From Agrocybe praecox (Eukaryota > Basidiomycota > Agaricomycetes > Agaricales > Agrocybaceae): a DNA stretch of 64,000 nt. The notes below the pieces were generated by a model. It did not search any database, had not been told where the DNA came from, and was given only the letters and a program-made list of their open reading frames with translations. The position numbers were made by a program, and so were the translations under genes. This document shows positions 1-12,604 of this stretch, piece by piece (the first letter of the stretch is position 1; each line of letters starts with the position of its first letter). The stretch spans positions 2,891,618 through 2,955,617 of the forward strand of contig OZ024850.1 of assembly GCA_964017145.1 (NCBI GenBank), in the 5' to 3' direction.

Positions 1-785
1 AGTAAGTTCTTTCGCCCCCTATTCTCCATTTCGGCGGAACGCGGCTGGAATAGAACAGAACCTCCCAAAATCAACAAGGAATCCAACTGGTGCAATGACT
101 CCGGGAGAACTAATTTATCGATCTCTTCAAATATACCATGAAGTTTGAGCACTTTGCATCTGTGTAAAAACGGTGCGACGGTGGATATGATTTTCTCCTG
201 GAAGGTGCTTGCTGCATTATCGTGGGCTGCATGGGCAAATATTTCCTCGTATCCTTGGGCATGTTTGGAAATTGACAAAGAAAGTGGACATTCCCCCGAG
301 CGGGAAAGCCATTCTCTAGCCAGGTTGCAGCGTTGTTCCATCTGGTATCGGAGGCGTGGTGTTGAGTCCAGGGAGTGCGTCGTCAAGTTGTTATCCAGAT
401 AGGGAAGCTGAAGCTTCGACCACAATCGTGGATAAGAAAGAGAAGCCTCCCTCCAGCTCCTGCAAATTCCAGTGAGCAGCAAGGGTGCTTCCTGGGAGTT
501 GACCTTCGGATATCTGTCCGTCGGGAGACACCACATGAAGATCTCCTGCAATATGTCAGATGGTAATCGTCGCGCTGGGGACAAAACCCTGGCGTATGGC
601 TCCAAGGTTTTGGTAATATCCTTTCGCTTTTCAGCAAGTTCTGCCAATCGACGCCAAAGTATTTGTCTCTCGGCGTCAATAGCGGAAAGCTCTTTGGATG
701 GCTCAACCATGAGCTCCTTGATCCTGAGAATCATGTCTTCTGAGGGAGCTTCATTATTCCTCGCCAAAGTTTCGATTTGCGTCAT
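1..785 (-). CDS. F-box protein, 5' part only (runs off the left edge)
   Basis: The reading frame is open from an ATG at 785 to the window edge without a stop, so about 261 residues are visible and the C-terminal part lies outside. The N-terminus has the same layout as the three related genes in this window: a short lead ending in NNEAPSED, a helical, probably coiled-coil stretch (about residues 20-60), then an F-box-like motif (RRLPSDILQEIF followed by CLP) and the conserved block APLLLTGICRSWREASLS. Family knowledge: such Agaricomycete F-box proteins are presumed to bind Skp1 through this motif and to present substrates to an SCF ubiquitin ligase; here substrate and interaction are inferred only. 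The start fits the paralogues, which begin at the same point. An in-frame stop lies about 75 bases upstream. Confidence 0.8.
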   Translation of the reverse strand, partial: MTQIETLARNNEAPSEDMILRIKELMVEPSKELSAIDAERQILWRRLAELAEKRKDITKTLEPYARVLSPARRLPSDILQEIFMWCLPTDRYPKVNSQEAPLLLTGICRSWREASLSYPRLWSKLQLPYLDNNLTTHSLDSTPRLRYQMEQRCNLAREWLSRSGECPLSLSISKHAQGYEEIFAHAAHDNAASTFQEKIISTVAPFLHRCKVLKLHGIFEEIDKLVLPESLHQLDSLLILGGSVLFQPRSAEMENRGRKNL

Positions 786-1265
786 GCTTCGACCGTCGAT
801 AACGACAACTTCGAGTAGCGGTGGTTCGTGGTTACTCGTGAGCGTCGTAAGATGCACCTAAGGTGGTAGTGGTTGAGGTTAGAAAGGAGAATGATAGCAA
901 CGGTGATTGAACTGTATTTAAGCTCCCTTAGCCTTCCCTGAGTTCTTGAAACTAGCACAATACACGTGATCCTTTACAGCTTTGAGAAGAAAGAAATGGG
1001 ACGATACCTGCACGTATGAATTGGAAGGAGTTTTCTAAACGCGATGACGTGATGATTGCTATAAGCGAGAGAATTCTGAACTTCATCAAGTGTGTGGGAG
1101 TTGAGATGCTATTTGTGATGGCAGGTGAAATAATACAAAGAAACAGTTTTAGACATAGAAAGCATACTGCGAAATACAATGTCGATGGAATAATAGGCGT
1201 GTTGCTACAACTTGTCATTACAAGTGAAGTGAAAATGTCCCTCCCAAATTCTCGTTCAATCATGA

Positions 1266-4200
1266 CTACACATCACAGACTCGATAAACCTAAAGGTATG
1301 GATTAATGTCGTCCACTCAGATGATAAAATAACAACTTACTTTTATAAGGCCGCTTTTTACATCCTCCAGCCTATAACTCACAGATTCCACACTTTGTTG
1401 CCCAACATGTTGGTTCGCATGGAACACCCTAATCTTTGATTTTTTGGGCTCAAATTCGCCGACCACTCCAACCAAAGGTTCACTTCCAGCAATACCTACA
1501 GACTGATGATAAGTCTGCAAGCCCTTGTGGCCCTTCAATTTGGCATCCACGATCTCTACTATATCACCGGGCATTATGTCGCTGATCCGCTTCTGCACAG
1601 AAGGACCATTCTGTGCGTATACCAGATATCCATACTCGCCCGTTGGGGTTGGAGCAGGGGCAGCGTTAGGCACACCTGCCAAGACAGTTTGAATGAAGCC
1701 TGCATACGTCCCATCGCCAACCACCGACTTCCTTGATTTCTCGAACATAGAAGTGGCGATTTCGCATACTTGCACCCCGACTCGGCCCCAGAGAGCCATG
1801 AGGTCGTCTGCTGAGAGTTGTCTCTCCATCGGTAACAAGACAGAACCACGGTTGGGTGCAGGAGGGGCAGGAGGCTGAGAACGTAACGGAGTAGTAGGCG
1901 AAGTTGGTTCAGCCGCGTCGGTCCAAGACATAGACAAATCATTTCCTCCATCCATATCCAAGCTGGCATTTGGAATGGAAGGTAATTCCCACTGAGAGGA
2001 AATGTCGGTCGGGTCCGAGGTCATCCTAGAAGGCGGGGGAACCGAAGGCGTTGAACGTGCTGGTGGAAGACGACTGACGGGACGAGCAGGCGGAGGAGGA
2101 ATCTCTTGGCTTTCTGGCTCCTCTACCATAACATATTCAGACTGAGGCATAAAAGATGAAGATTTTCGTTGTGGTGGAGGTGGACTGATCCCAGAAGAAC
2201 TTCCCGTTGATCTGTTGGTTTGAACACTGGACCTGCGAATTGGAATAGCCATAGGAACAGGGGGGCGAGTAGGGGAAACAGTCTTATCGGACGAATCCTG
2301 ACGATGAGCACCGCGACCGCTACGAGAAGGTACAGGAGGAGGAGGGGTTTCTTCTTGTACCTGTTCTTTAACTTCATCATATCCTACTTCTTCCAACTCA
2401 CTTTCCTCAGCTTCAACTTTGACACCGTCTTCAGAAGCTGTGTACTCGGAGTCAGTGTCGTGAGCTTGTAGCGCTGCAGCGGGTGGTGGTGGGGCAGGGG
2501 CGGATGGCGGACGAGGTCGGTTGGGAGGAGGAACTGCGCGTGCAGGAGGAGGTTTCTCAACCTTCTCCTCTTTCAAGACGTGAGATCGCTGAGGTGGCAA
2601 TCCCATTCCCATAGGCATCATTCCGATTCGCATTCCTCCCATCTGAGCCATCTTTGCCGCAATTCTTTCCTTCCTAGCACGTTCCTCTTCTTCTTCAGAC
2701 AAGACCGAAGGCTCTTCTTGGCCCTCCTCGTTATATGTCTTTTCTTGTTCCTCCTCTTCGGGACGTGGCGCAGGAGGAGCACGGCTAGGAGTAGGTAAAG
2801 GAGCGGCGCCAAATCGGATGCCACCGAGCTTGGCCATACGCTCAGCGATAGTCTTTCTTCTAATTTGTTCCTGGTCTTCCTCCTCCGCCTCCATTTCTTC
2901 AGGTTGTTGCCTTACGGGAGGAGAAGTAGTCGGTGGGGAAGGCAGACGAGAGATGGCAACAGCACTGACAAGCGGTTCATGATGAGCTGCAGCATCTCCT
3001 TGTGCGGCACCTCTTAGGTTGGCGGATGATGCTTGTCGACTTGGGCTATGGAAAAACGGATCGATAGGGTCTGGATCACCAAAGAAAAAAATATGTTAAA
3101 AATAGAAATAGAAATAATCTTATAAATTCTAAAGTACGCACCACCCTCTTCTTCATCTAAAATTTCTTCAGACCCTGACACTGAGACAGAAGGAGCCAAA
3201 CGGTCAGGCGAAACGGGTGGTGGCGGTCGCGCTTGTGAAAACCTACTCGTCATCGGGATAGACGGAGGCGGTCCACGAGGAGGGGGAGAAGATCCAGGCT
3301 GTGATATGGCACTCGATGACGAGGACGATTCCCTAGCTCTAAGGGGGATAGGCAACGCCCGCCCATCATGATCCGACTCATTCTCAGAATCACGATCGTC
3401 ATCGTCCTCGTAGTCTCTCGATACAGTCCTGCCTGGCGCAGGGACATCCACCGATCTCCTAGTGGGAGGAACAGGCAATGCGGGACTGTCGCTCTCCGAC
3501 CCATCTCCATCCTCGTTTTCATCTTCATCGTCTTGGCTTACACCTCGCCTGATGTCACTTGATTGAATCGCAATAGCACCCCTCCCTCCAGGAGGTGGGA
3601 CAAACAAATGAGAAGCAGCCATTCGCTCATCGGCCTCTTCATCCGTTTCCTGTTCCTCTTCTTCCTCCGCCCTCTCAGTTTCCGGTTCCTCATCATCACT
3701 CTGTGCCCGTTGAGGAGTTTGTGGGATGAGTCGACGAGGTGGTTGGGCAGGTCGGGGTGGTGAAGAAACAGACCTAGAAGAAGAGTCAAGATTATGATCT
3801 GTCGCCTCTGCTGACGCTACTGTGGGCGAAGCCAAAGGTGAAGTAGTATCGTGTATGGGTAATTCGGGATCCTCGCCATAGTCTGACTCCTCGTCATCTT
3901 GTTCGTAAGTTAAGCCATCCAGATCTCCTTCCTGGTCATACTGGTGTGTTTGTACGGAGGGACGAGTTGACATGGGAGGTAGTGGTGGCGGTGGTCCAAC
4001 TACTTCTGCACTTGTCTCTGAGAAGTTCCCTTCCTTAGGTTCCTGCTGCACGTATTGTTGATATTCCTTTTCCTTACTCGCAATGGGCACTTCGTCATCG
4101 TCAACTTCGTCTTCAAATTGATCATCTTCTATATAGACGCAGTATTAGGAAAAGAGAAAAAGAACGGTAAAATCAATACATGTTCGTTACGGCGCTTTTT

Positions 4201-6330
4201 AAATCAAGCACGAAAAAATGGAATAGATGTAGAAGAATAAATGAATTAATAATTACCATCAGAAGAAATAGGCTGTTCCCCCTTATCTGTAGGCTCCCTC
4301 TCAACGTGGCTTTCTTCGCCTTTCTGGACTGGCGGAAGATCATTACTCGTTGAAAGAGGAACAGAGCTAGCTAAAATATCGTCTTGATCGGATAATGTAG
4401 CTGTCTCGACCGGCGCAAGCCTAGCTTCAGGAGATTGAGCCACCTCAGGGGACAATGCCTTGGCTTGAGGAGGAGAACGTGGTGGAAGTGCAAAGGGATT
4501 GACCCCACCCATTTTGGCGATGCGGTCTGCAACTCGTTTCTTACGCGCGGCCTCTTCATCCTCCTCATCGAGCTCTTGCGCTTGTGTGGGTACTTCCATG
4601 TGCGTATCTGCCACCTCGTCGGCTTTACGTTCCTCTTGGACATGCAAGCCCAATGCTGGCTGAGTAATTTCTGTGATGATTTCCACATCATCCTGCTCTT
4701 CCACTTCCTCATCAAGCTCAACTTGATCGACATCGATGCCAAAATCTTCTCCCGAGTTCGCCACTGGAGGCGAAAGTGGTGAAAGAGAAGAGTCAAAGTC
4801 GGCGATGGCTGCATCCAATGACGACGAATTGAACCCCCTTTCGGGAGAGAATGCTGCGGAAGGCGAAATCGCGAGCGAAGGAGGAGGAGATGGGATAGCT
4901 TCATCATCAAGACCAGAAGAAAGAGATCTAGCTAGAGACGATGAAAAAAGAAGAGGGGACGTGTTCTCTGTTGATTGCTTCTCAACTTGGGCTTCTTTGG
5001 GTATTTCTTCGTCGCCATGAGGAGGTTTGGGCGTGATATCCTCCTCTTGAACACCCGTAACCTTTTCGGCAGCACTGATCGGCGAAACAGATTTGGCTTC
5101 TGGAGAAGGAATTGTGTCGATGTTTGTGTCGGTAACCGACGGGGTAGGTTCGTCCAAGACGTCAGTTTGAGCCTTCTCTTCGGGAGCCTCTGGAGGAGGT
5201 AGACTGGGCTTAGCAGGCTTCTTACGAGGAGGTCCTGCGCGCCTTGGAACAGCTGGAACAGGCATGGAAAGAGGGTTTTTTGTGGCATTTGCAGATGATT
5301 CATTTGAAAGACTTTCTGAGCTCTCCCCTACTGGAGGTTGTTCTATTTACGACATTCAGCTGCTTATCAAGTATAAGATTCGACAACCGTACCTGGTGAT
5401 GTCGTAATTTCAGGTTCCGCCTTGTCTACAGACTGCGCCTCCAGTGGTGGCGAAGCTAAGATATAAAGTTAGTTATTGCATAAACTCCTTGCATAAAAAC
5501 ATACTAGGTAGTACAGAAAATGACGTTGAATCTTCCGTAGGTTTCAAAGGTTCTGGGCTGGTGGGTAGAGGAATTTCTGCAGGTTTGACCTCCTCTACCT
5601 TTGGAGTTTCTTCGTGAGTAGGTTTTCTAACGGGCATAGATGGTTTTTTGCCAAAGACAGGCGGCGCCATGCCAACCCTAGCTCCTCCTAAACGAGCCAT
5701 ACGCGCAGCAATGGCAGCACGACGTTGTCGTTCTTCCTCCTCAGGATCCTGCTCAACAGCAGCGCTGTCGTCGTCACCGTCATGTCCCGCAGCATCGTCA
5801 CCGTCAGCAACAGGCTTTGGGGTTTCATCTCCGTCCTGCGATTTGACCGAAACAGGGGGAGATAGAGTTCGTTCCACAACAGCTGGGATGCTTGCCACTG
5901 GTTTATCTTCACCCGCCTGATCGCCGTCATCGATAGGGGCGTGCACAACCGGCGGAGGCTTCCACTTGGGTTTCTCAACAACAGGCTTCGGTGCTGTAGG
6001 TGGAGCTGGAGCGCCAAAAGCACCTTTGCCTTGCAACGCTGCCATGCGATCCTTCAAGCTTCCTCCTTTCGTAATGCTCTCCTTCGCATCCGACGCAGAC
6101 ATTCCTCCTGTTCTGGCAGTAGATGGCGCATTCTCAGTAGAGGCCGATGGTGACGATGGTGGTGATGGCGCCTTGGGTTTCCAGCTCGAGAATCCGGCGG
6201 GCTTTGGTCTGACAGCAGGTGCTGGTGGTGGTGGTGCGGCTGTTGTGGATGATTTCTCGAATGCTGCTATCCTATCGCGCAGAGACCCGGGCTTTGGCTT
6301 TGGCGGGGGCGACGAGGACTGATCAGACAT
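1266..6330 (-). CDS. BBC1/AIM3-like actin-patch regulator (MTI1 family)
   Basis: Six exons join in phase: 6330-5505, 5455-5393, 5342-4257, 4128-3142, 3070-1341 and 1289-1266, giving 1571 residues. The protein is mostly proline- and acid-rich disordered sequence with many PPxP-type stretches. It carries spaced copies of a short helical motif of the form (K/R)MAxLGG: near residue 210 (RMARLGGARVGM), 573 (RIAKMGG), 1062 (RMAKLGGIRFG) and 1129 (KMAQMGGMRIGM), plus two RDRIAAFE / KDRMAALQ-like copies near the N-terminus. Residues about 1400-1571 form one compact domain (from ADDLMALWGRVGVQ to the end) that I recognise as the cysteine-proteinase-fold domain of yeast Bbc1 and Aim3. Bbc1 dampens Arp2/3 activation at cortical actin patches and binds type I myosins, so an endocytic role is likely. 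Yeast Bbc1 starts with an SH3 domain; I see none here. The last exon encodes only seven residues and the stop, and is fixed by a clear intron (1290-1340). Confidence 0.8.
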
Positions 6331-7866
6331 CGAGCTGCAGAAGTGGTCTTCGCTGTTGTGGTTTTGGAAGATATGATGACTCTGGGGTTATCTGAGACGG
6401 TCACGGTCCCAATATATTTCAACCGTGTTTCCATCTTCTCACGCTCAGAATAGATCTCCTTTCCTAACTACATTGACTTATGACCAGTCCACATTATTAC
6501 AAGTCCAACAGGCTGAAAGCGTGAATGTTTTCTACAATCGACTGTCTAGAAATAATTACCGGGGTATCTCATTTTTTGTGTTAACTGCGTATGTAACAAG
6601 AAAGCAAAGTATATAATACTGACCAAGAAATAGAAAGCATCCTATGCCAAGAAATTGAAGGGGATACGCATAGGGATAAAATGGGTCCCCAATAACTGCC
6701 CTTGAGTCTATACTACCTTATTAGGAGGTCGAAAACAGATTTTTCTCTGGGCTAATTGCCGCCTCAAGACTCGTAGGAAAATGTGGCACATCCAACTTGA
6801 GGCCTTGAGGTCCAGTCCAAGCTTCTCTGCATGTTGCAAAAACGATGTGCAATATACTCGCCCTTACATCATAAATAATTGATTTGGACCGATTTGAGAT
6901 TGCAGACCATGTTACTATGTAGCCGTTTTTCCACCGTTGCGGGATGTTCTTCTTCCGTGTGCCATATTCGTCTGGACTATCCGGTATTATACACATCATG
7001 TAACGAGATAGTGAAGCTTTTTCATGGTTCGTGTAGTTACTGGGAAAGCCTAGGGAATTCATGTTAAAAGGATAAGTAGTTGATTTTATCGGTTTCAACT
7101 TTCAAACGCAAGAATGTAATAATCGGAGCTTTAAATATGTCTTGGCATTGCGGCATTGTGAACCGATTTCAATGTCCGCATGAAACACAAAACAAACAAG
7201 TGCAACCTTCCGAACATTTCCTATGTCTCTCCTTTATAACGTCCACATCCAACTTCCTTTCGATTCCTCTCCACTTTCGTATTTTCACTATGCTTACCTA
7301 GTAATAACCACCTGACCTCTGCCACTTTTACTCAACACTCATGATTGTTCAACGTTCGACGTTCACCGCCGCATGGAAATTTGTCGATCACCAGTAAACC
7401 GCGTCATTCGTATAATGTTCAAAGTCCCATGCAAGATTCAAAACTTCCAAGATTTAAGAAACGTGTCTTTTTATCGCCGAAATCTCACTGGTTTTCAATG
7501 GCTCAAGCACCCGCTTTGCACACAAGCGATTATTACCTCTCCTCGAGTCCACACATAGCTCACGCTCTTCTGACTTGGTAATTTATGACTTGCCTCATTG
7601 CTTCCCCTCTCTCTCTGCGTGATTCGGGCTTGAAATTATGACTTTCATGACTTTTGGCAACATTGTGACTCGGATTCAGACTTTCTCCTCGGAAGTGCCA
7701 ACTCAAACTTCTCATTCAACTTTTATTATGCTTCTTGATGAAGCGTGAAATGTTCTCTCAACTTCTTCCCCTTTTAAAGTTTTTTTTTCTCGCTCGAACT
7801 GGCAGAAGACGGTTGTGTTTATTTCGCTAAGAATGTTTCCGAATCTCATTCGTCTATCAACCTTTC
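6331..7866. other. Intergenic region upstream of the BBC1-like gene
   Basis: This stretch separates the 5' end of the BBC1-like gene from the 3' end of the O-methyltransferase gene. Apart from the F-box relic near 6.8 kb I see no conserved reading frame. The segment 7200-7860 is rich in C/T runs on the plus strand and holds only short frames without recognisable motifs. Confidence 0.5.
6795..6910 (-). pseudogene. Relic of an F-box gene (C-terminal piece)
   Basis: Read on the minus strand this piece encodes, in shifting frames, NLKSVQINYL (about 6910-6870), then a weaker RASIL segment, then FLQHAEKLGLDLK (about 6840-6800). The same order occurs near the C-terminus of the intact paralogues in this window (NLKSVKIYFLRSM then ILEHAEKLGLDFKLDL). 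A stop follows NLKSVQINYL, and two frame changes are needed to keep the homology, so the copy is dead. Only this C-terminal piece is recognisable; sequence on either side has decayed beyond what I can align by eye. Confidence 0.6.
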
Positions 7867-9836
7867 TTAGATAGGAATTGCCTCAATGGACTGCGCGAAC
7901 ATGCTGGTGCCTCCTTCTGCTCTATGAACGATGGTGACCTTCCATCCTGTTTGTGAAAGAAGCTCGTCAAGGTGTTGGACTGTCCTATCCTGGGAATTAA
8001 AAAGCAAGAACATCTTTTGTTTAGGAGATGGTTGGTAAGTCATCTTCAATATCTTCACACAGAAGAATTAGACTACTCACGCAAAGATCTGCATTGTAAG
8101 CCAGCGCGTTAACTGCACCATAATTGGCGAGTAAGGGCTCTGGGGCTTCTCGAGGAGTACCTCCTGATATCCTATTTTCCTCCCCATCTCCGCTGGTATC
8201 GTGACAAGCGAAGGGTATAAGAACCTCCATCAAAACAAGCTTGGTATTCTTGGATGCTGCTGCTCTTAAGTGCTTCAGGATCTTCACGCAATATTCGTCC
8301 GACCAATCATGGAGGATCTGCTTCATCAAAAACACGTCGACCTGTCTTTCTGGCTGAGGTGTAAAGAAGTCGTGGGCTATTGTAAACGATTAATCACAAT
8401 GAATATATAGGTAATGCACGCGATATGACAACGTACGTTCTAGAACGGCGCGTCCGGACTGTAGCGCATCGGGTGCTGTGCTTTCCCACAAGTTTTGTGC
8501 GTCCTTAATCACGTTAGGGAGATCTTGCAGGACAAGTTTCAACTTTGGGAATTCTCGAGCGATAGGAATCAACGAAGTTCCAACTCCGCCACCGACATCG
8601 ACCACTACGGCATCATCCTTGAGATTTTTCCAGTCGAAAGCTGCGTAATTCAACAATGAGTCAACTTTCTGATTTCGTCATTTTGCCAATCTTACCAGAA
8701 AGACTGGCGTCGACAGGCTGCAATGCCTGGACGCCATGCATGGCAATATTGAACCGCCGATGTCTGAATGCATTCTCAGGTCGCTCATACCATTCCCATA
8801 ATGTTTCCTTCGTTCCAATGGAACGTGCGAAGGGAGACGCATCAGGTTCGCCTGACTTGACCGTTTCCGGATCATTGAGAGTCTCCCAGGCATATGCGGA
8901 CGCTTTAAAAGTTTCGTCAAGACTGGTCATAATTAATATTTAGTGGTGCTTATAATTAAGGTTAAACAACGCTACTTACTGGTGTGAGGCCAAAGCAGCC
9001 AGGCCTAACGTGTTATCGTGCTTGGTTTCAGGACTATAGACGCCCGGAGTGCGCATGAGCATGCAACAATGGATATTTAGGATGATAATAAGTTACCCAC
9101 TTCGCTAAAAGGTCCTGACTGGACTTGAACGTGTCAAGCATGCTCGAGATACGTGTATTTGTAAACACGTTTGGCTTTATTTCGCGATATATGTGGTTGG
9201 TCGCAAGAAAACGAAGAAAGCGACCTTGCGTGATCACTTAGTAGTGAGTATACCAGCACCTCATTTTCAACTCACCCAATTTCTTTGGGTCTTGTCCGTT
9301 CTTCGTGGTTATTTCATCAATATGTAGACCCTAACAATATCAATGAAAGAGGTGAATCCTGTTGATATAGAGTAACTTACTTCAGGCCCTGCCTCTCGGA
9401 GAATTTCCGTCACATTTGACTCTATACACGCTCTAATGGCGGCAGATTTGAAGTGCTGATATGTTGATCAAATCGGGATAACGAACGAACGATCATAAAT
9501 AAAATGATGGGGATAGTAACTGTAACAGTGGCTTACCCCTCCGACTATACTATACAACGAAACCTGCGGCGGCATCAGGATAGCCGCCAATTGCAACGCA
9601 GAAGCGCTTATTATATTTGCAGCTTCGATCGCCACAGGATCGCCAATTCTGAACGCCTCCGAGTCAGGATGAAATGGGGCATTGAGATCAGGGATTGGTG
9701 TTCCTCGCGCAGCGGTCGATTTCTCTAGAGCGTCTAAGGAAGTTTCCATAAGCCGAAGCAGCTGACGAGCAGGCGACAATTGTACGCCATCTAGTTCCGG
9801 TCGGGGTTGCACAGCAGGCGCGACTTGAACGTCCAT
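7867..9836 (-). CDS. S-adenosylmethionine-dependent O-methyltransferase (family 2)
   Basis: Nine exons join in phase (9836-9537, 9455-9381, 9330-9276, 9224-9101, 9033-8980, 8922-8696, 8640-8437, 8376-8081, 8013-7867) for 493 residues. The N-terminal half is helical, as in plant and fungal COMT-like enzymes with an N-terminal dimerisation/winged-helix region ([15 protein letters not shown]). The SAM-binding motif I is clear ([14 protein letters not shown]), followed by the motif II region [12 protein letters not shown]. The segment [17 protein letters not shown] contains the His-Asp pair whose His is the catalytic base in this family. Substrate cannot be read from sequence; such enzymes methylate phenolic hydroxyls of secondary metabolites. 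No biosynthetic core gene lies next to it, so there is no cluster evidence. One exon boundary uses a GTGGGT donor (at 9100), chosen because the nearby GTAACT donor would break the frame. Confidence 0.85.
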
Positions 9837-10509
9837 GATGATAGTGCAAATGGTAGTGTTAGCGGTACCGGTAAGCGATCAATTTAGTCGAAAATACTTT
9901 CTCTTTCTGTTCCTGGCCTTTTAACCATTTTCTGTGTCCTAATTATATATGCGACCGACGCTGATTTCAACAGCCATCAAGATAAAATCAATGATACAAA
10001 AACCGCATCTTTCACTTCTATCTCCATAGTTTGTCTCGGTCTCTCTATTGCCCTTGCCGAACTATCCATCTATTTTCTCCTATCCGTGGTGTGCGCACAT
10101 GATTTGTCACGGATAGTATGCAGGAAATAAGGATGATGTATCTATCAATAACTTGTGCGAATATTTCATGTATTTCGATGAAGCAGTAGGCGTCTAAATA
10201 TACCAGTTCGTCAGATATAAATGGTGGAAGAATGTTGCGATTGTTCCCATCAGTCAAGTCGAAGTTTATTGGGGCCTTGTCCTATCGGTGTACCGTCAGT
10301 ATGCGAACGATTTGCTAAATCTCATCATAGCAACTTGCTATTTCCTGGACCGTCGTGTTACTTTAATACCGCCACTCTGTACTCAGATTTTGATGTTGGG
10401 AACTGTGTGCCACGTATGAAGGGTGACATTGGTTAAATATTTTCTGCAGACAGTAACGACAAGTCGTAACACTAATCGTTCTCTGTCTTCGTAATCTAAG
10501 AAATAACTT
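9837..10509. other. Intergenic region between O-methyltransferase and F-box gene
   Basis: This gap lies between the start of the O-methyltransferase gene and the stop of the F-box gene, both on the minus strand. It would hold the promoter of the first and the 3' region of the second. I see no conserved frame or repeat in it. Confidence 0.4.
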
Positions 10510-12406
10510 CTATAAATCGTCACCGTCCTCCATGTAGAATGGTGAGGTACCAGCCGTATTATCTGAGTGTACACCATAATATGCAGATACTGAGTGTTTG
10601 GAGTGGTGATCAGGCGGTGGAAAATAACAAAGCTTTAAATCAATATCGATCCTATTCTCCTTTGCATATTGTAAAATCATAGGTGTTATGTCTTGATCCA
10701 TAACTCTTGAAAAAGAGACATGAACTGATTTCAGCGTTGCTATCCCGAGCTCAGAGTTAGAACGATCGAGCCGACTGAGGACGAAGCGCAAGACAGCATC
10801 ATCTGCCCATTTCCGAACACCGCGCGCTTTGAATACGGTGAGATTGGGTAGATAAACTGGTTGGGTCGTTGATTGGTCTTCCGTGTGTTGCTGAGGACCT
10901 TGTAAATTGTTGGTTATAAGGTCGGAGATATCGAAAAGCTCAAGAATCGAAGCAATCCTGTCCAGCTCCGCATTTCTGATATAGTCCATATGACATTGGT
11001 ACATGTGTTCTTGGCCCATTTCAAGGTGAGACAGGGATGTCAACCTTTGGAAAATCTCCTGAATTACAGATGACGCTAGTCCGTAATGCCTGAACGATAA
11101 CTTGCGCAAATTCGAACCGCAATTTCTTAACAGCTCCATTGGCGGAAAGTTTAATATGTTCAGTCCCGTCGAGGTTTCGATGTCGGAAAAGTCGTCATAT
11201 GGCCAGTAAGGATCAGCATCGCCTTCGGAAAAGAATTTCAAGTTCGGTGTATGAAGGCACGAGTAGAATCGAGCCGCAGTCAGCTGATCATGGTCAGTGC
11301 TTTGGGTATATCGAAGATCGAGACATTGGAGGTAGGGTAGGGACACGGTACTCTGGTGAAATTCGTCGAAAGAAGTATGTGCTGATACGATCATTTTGCA
11401 ATTCATCATAGCGGGAAGTGTTGACAGTAGTGATATGGCGTCCTGAAAACCAAAAGGATATAACCTGCACGTCAGGTCCGTCAGATTCGATGACAAGAGT
11501 ATCAAGGTCGTTGTATCGAATATCCTGGATGTAATTGAGAGTTTTCGAAGATTTGGGGCACGTAATAGACATGTCAAAGGCTGTTGATCCATGGATAGCG
11601 CTGTAAAAAGGGAGCTATTAACGTTCAACATCCGAAGCATGGGTGGCATGTTGAGGGCAGTAGCCTCGTCGAATTTGTTGTAAATTTGCACTGGCATAAC
11701 CATTGTGACATCTGCCCACCGATTCATTGAAGAAACCAGGATAGATAGCATTCTGCTGTTTACATCCGTGTCCACCTTTACGGCAGGTTCCCTTTCGTGT
11801 ACGTATCGAAGGTGTAGCGATAAGGGGAGGGATCTAGAGCGAGATAACCACATTTCAACAATATCGCAGCGCCGTTTCATTATTTCGTATTCCGATGAAG
11901 TTCCTGTAGAGTTCTCAGACATCTGTTCGTCCATCCCTCCGTTTGTCCACGAAATATATATGCTTGACCATAATCGAGGCAAGGAGATAGTTATATCTCT
12001 CCATGCTCTGCAGATACGTGTGAGCAACAGAGGCGCATCCAGAAAGCTCGTTGTAGGATAGCTCTTTTCTGGGAGACAGTGCCTAAAAATCTCCCCTAAA
12101 ACGTCAGGCGGCAAATGACGAACAGGTGATAAGATCTTGTTGAAGGGTTCCAAGAATCCTTCGACTTCTTCTCGTTTGAGTTCCAAAGCGTCTAGCTCTG
12201 ACTTGAGCTTTGATATATGAGCGCAAATTAAGGACAATCTTTTCCTAGACCCCTCCAGTATAGGTTTGACTTCAGCGATGACTTCATCGGACGGTGGCTC
12301 GTTGCTGGTTAGCAAGCCATCAAAACGAGCTTTAAGTAAGGGATCTAATGACGATCAAACTCAGAATTCGGATAATATTTCTAGCACCAAAGGTCATCTT
12401 ACCCAT
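10510..12406 (-). CDS. F-box protein with leucine-rich C-terminal region
   Basis: Two exons give 612 residues: a four-base first exon ATGG (12406-12403), a 58-bp intron (12402-12345, GTAAGA...TTAG) and one large exon to 10510. The large exon alone has no ATG near the conserved N-terminus. Joining ATGG gives MDPLLKARFDGLLTSNEPP, which lines up with DDSLLTLLKSNEAPS of the next gene, so the mini-exon start is well supported. A helical stretch (about residues 25-60) precedes the F-box motif (RHLPPDVLGEIFRHCLP) and the block APLLLTRICRAWRDITIS. The remainder has irregular leucine-rich repeats, as in F-box/LRR substrate receptors. Role as an SCF adaptor is inferred from family. It is more diverged from the other copies than they are from each other. 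Confidence 0.8.
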
Positions 12407-12604
12407 CGCTGTATGTGTTGCTACAATATTCGAAGTTGGAAAAGAAAGAAAGGCGTTTCTGGTGCCTGCTCTTCTGAGCTGAGTTTGAATTTACTTAGCT
12501 GCGTAACTCTCACGCTAAAATTAGATACAATCAATTAATATTAATCTCAGGAGACCTAATTACTTGTGTACACCAAGATACAGTGGTGGACGAAATAAGG
12601 CTTT

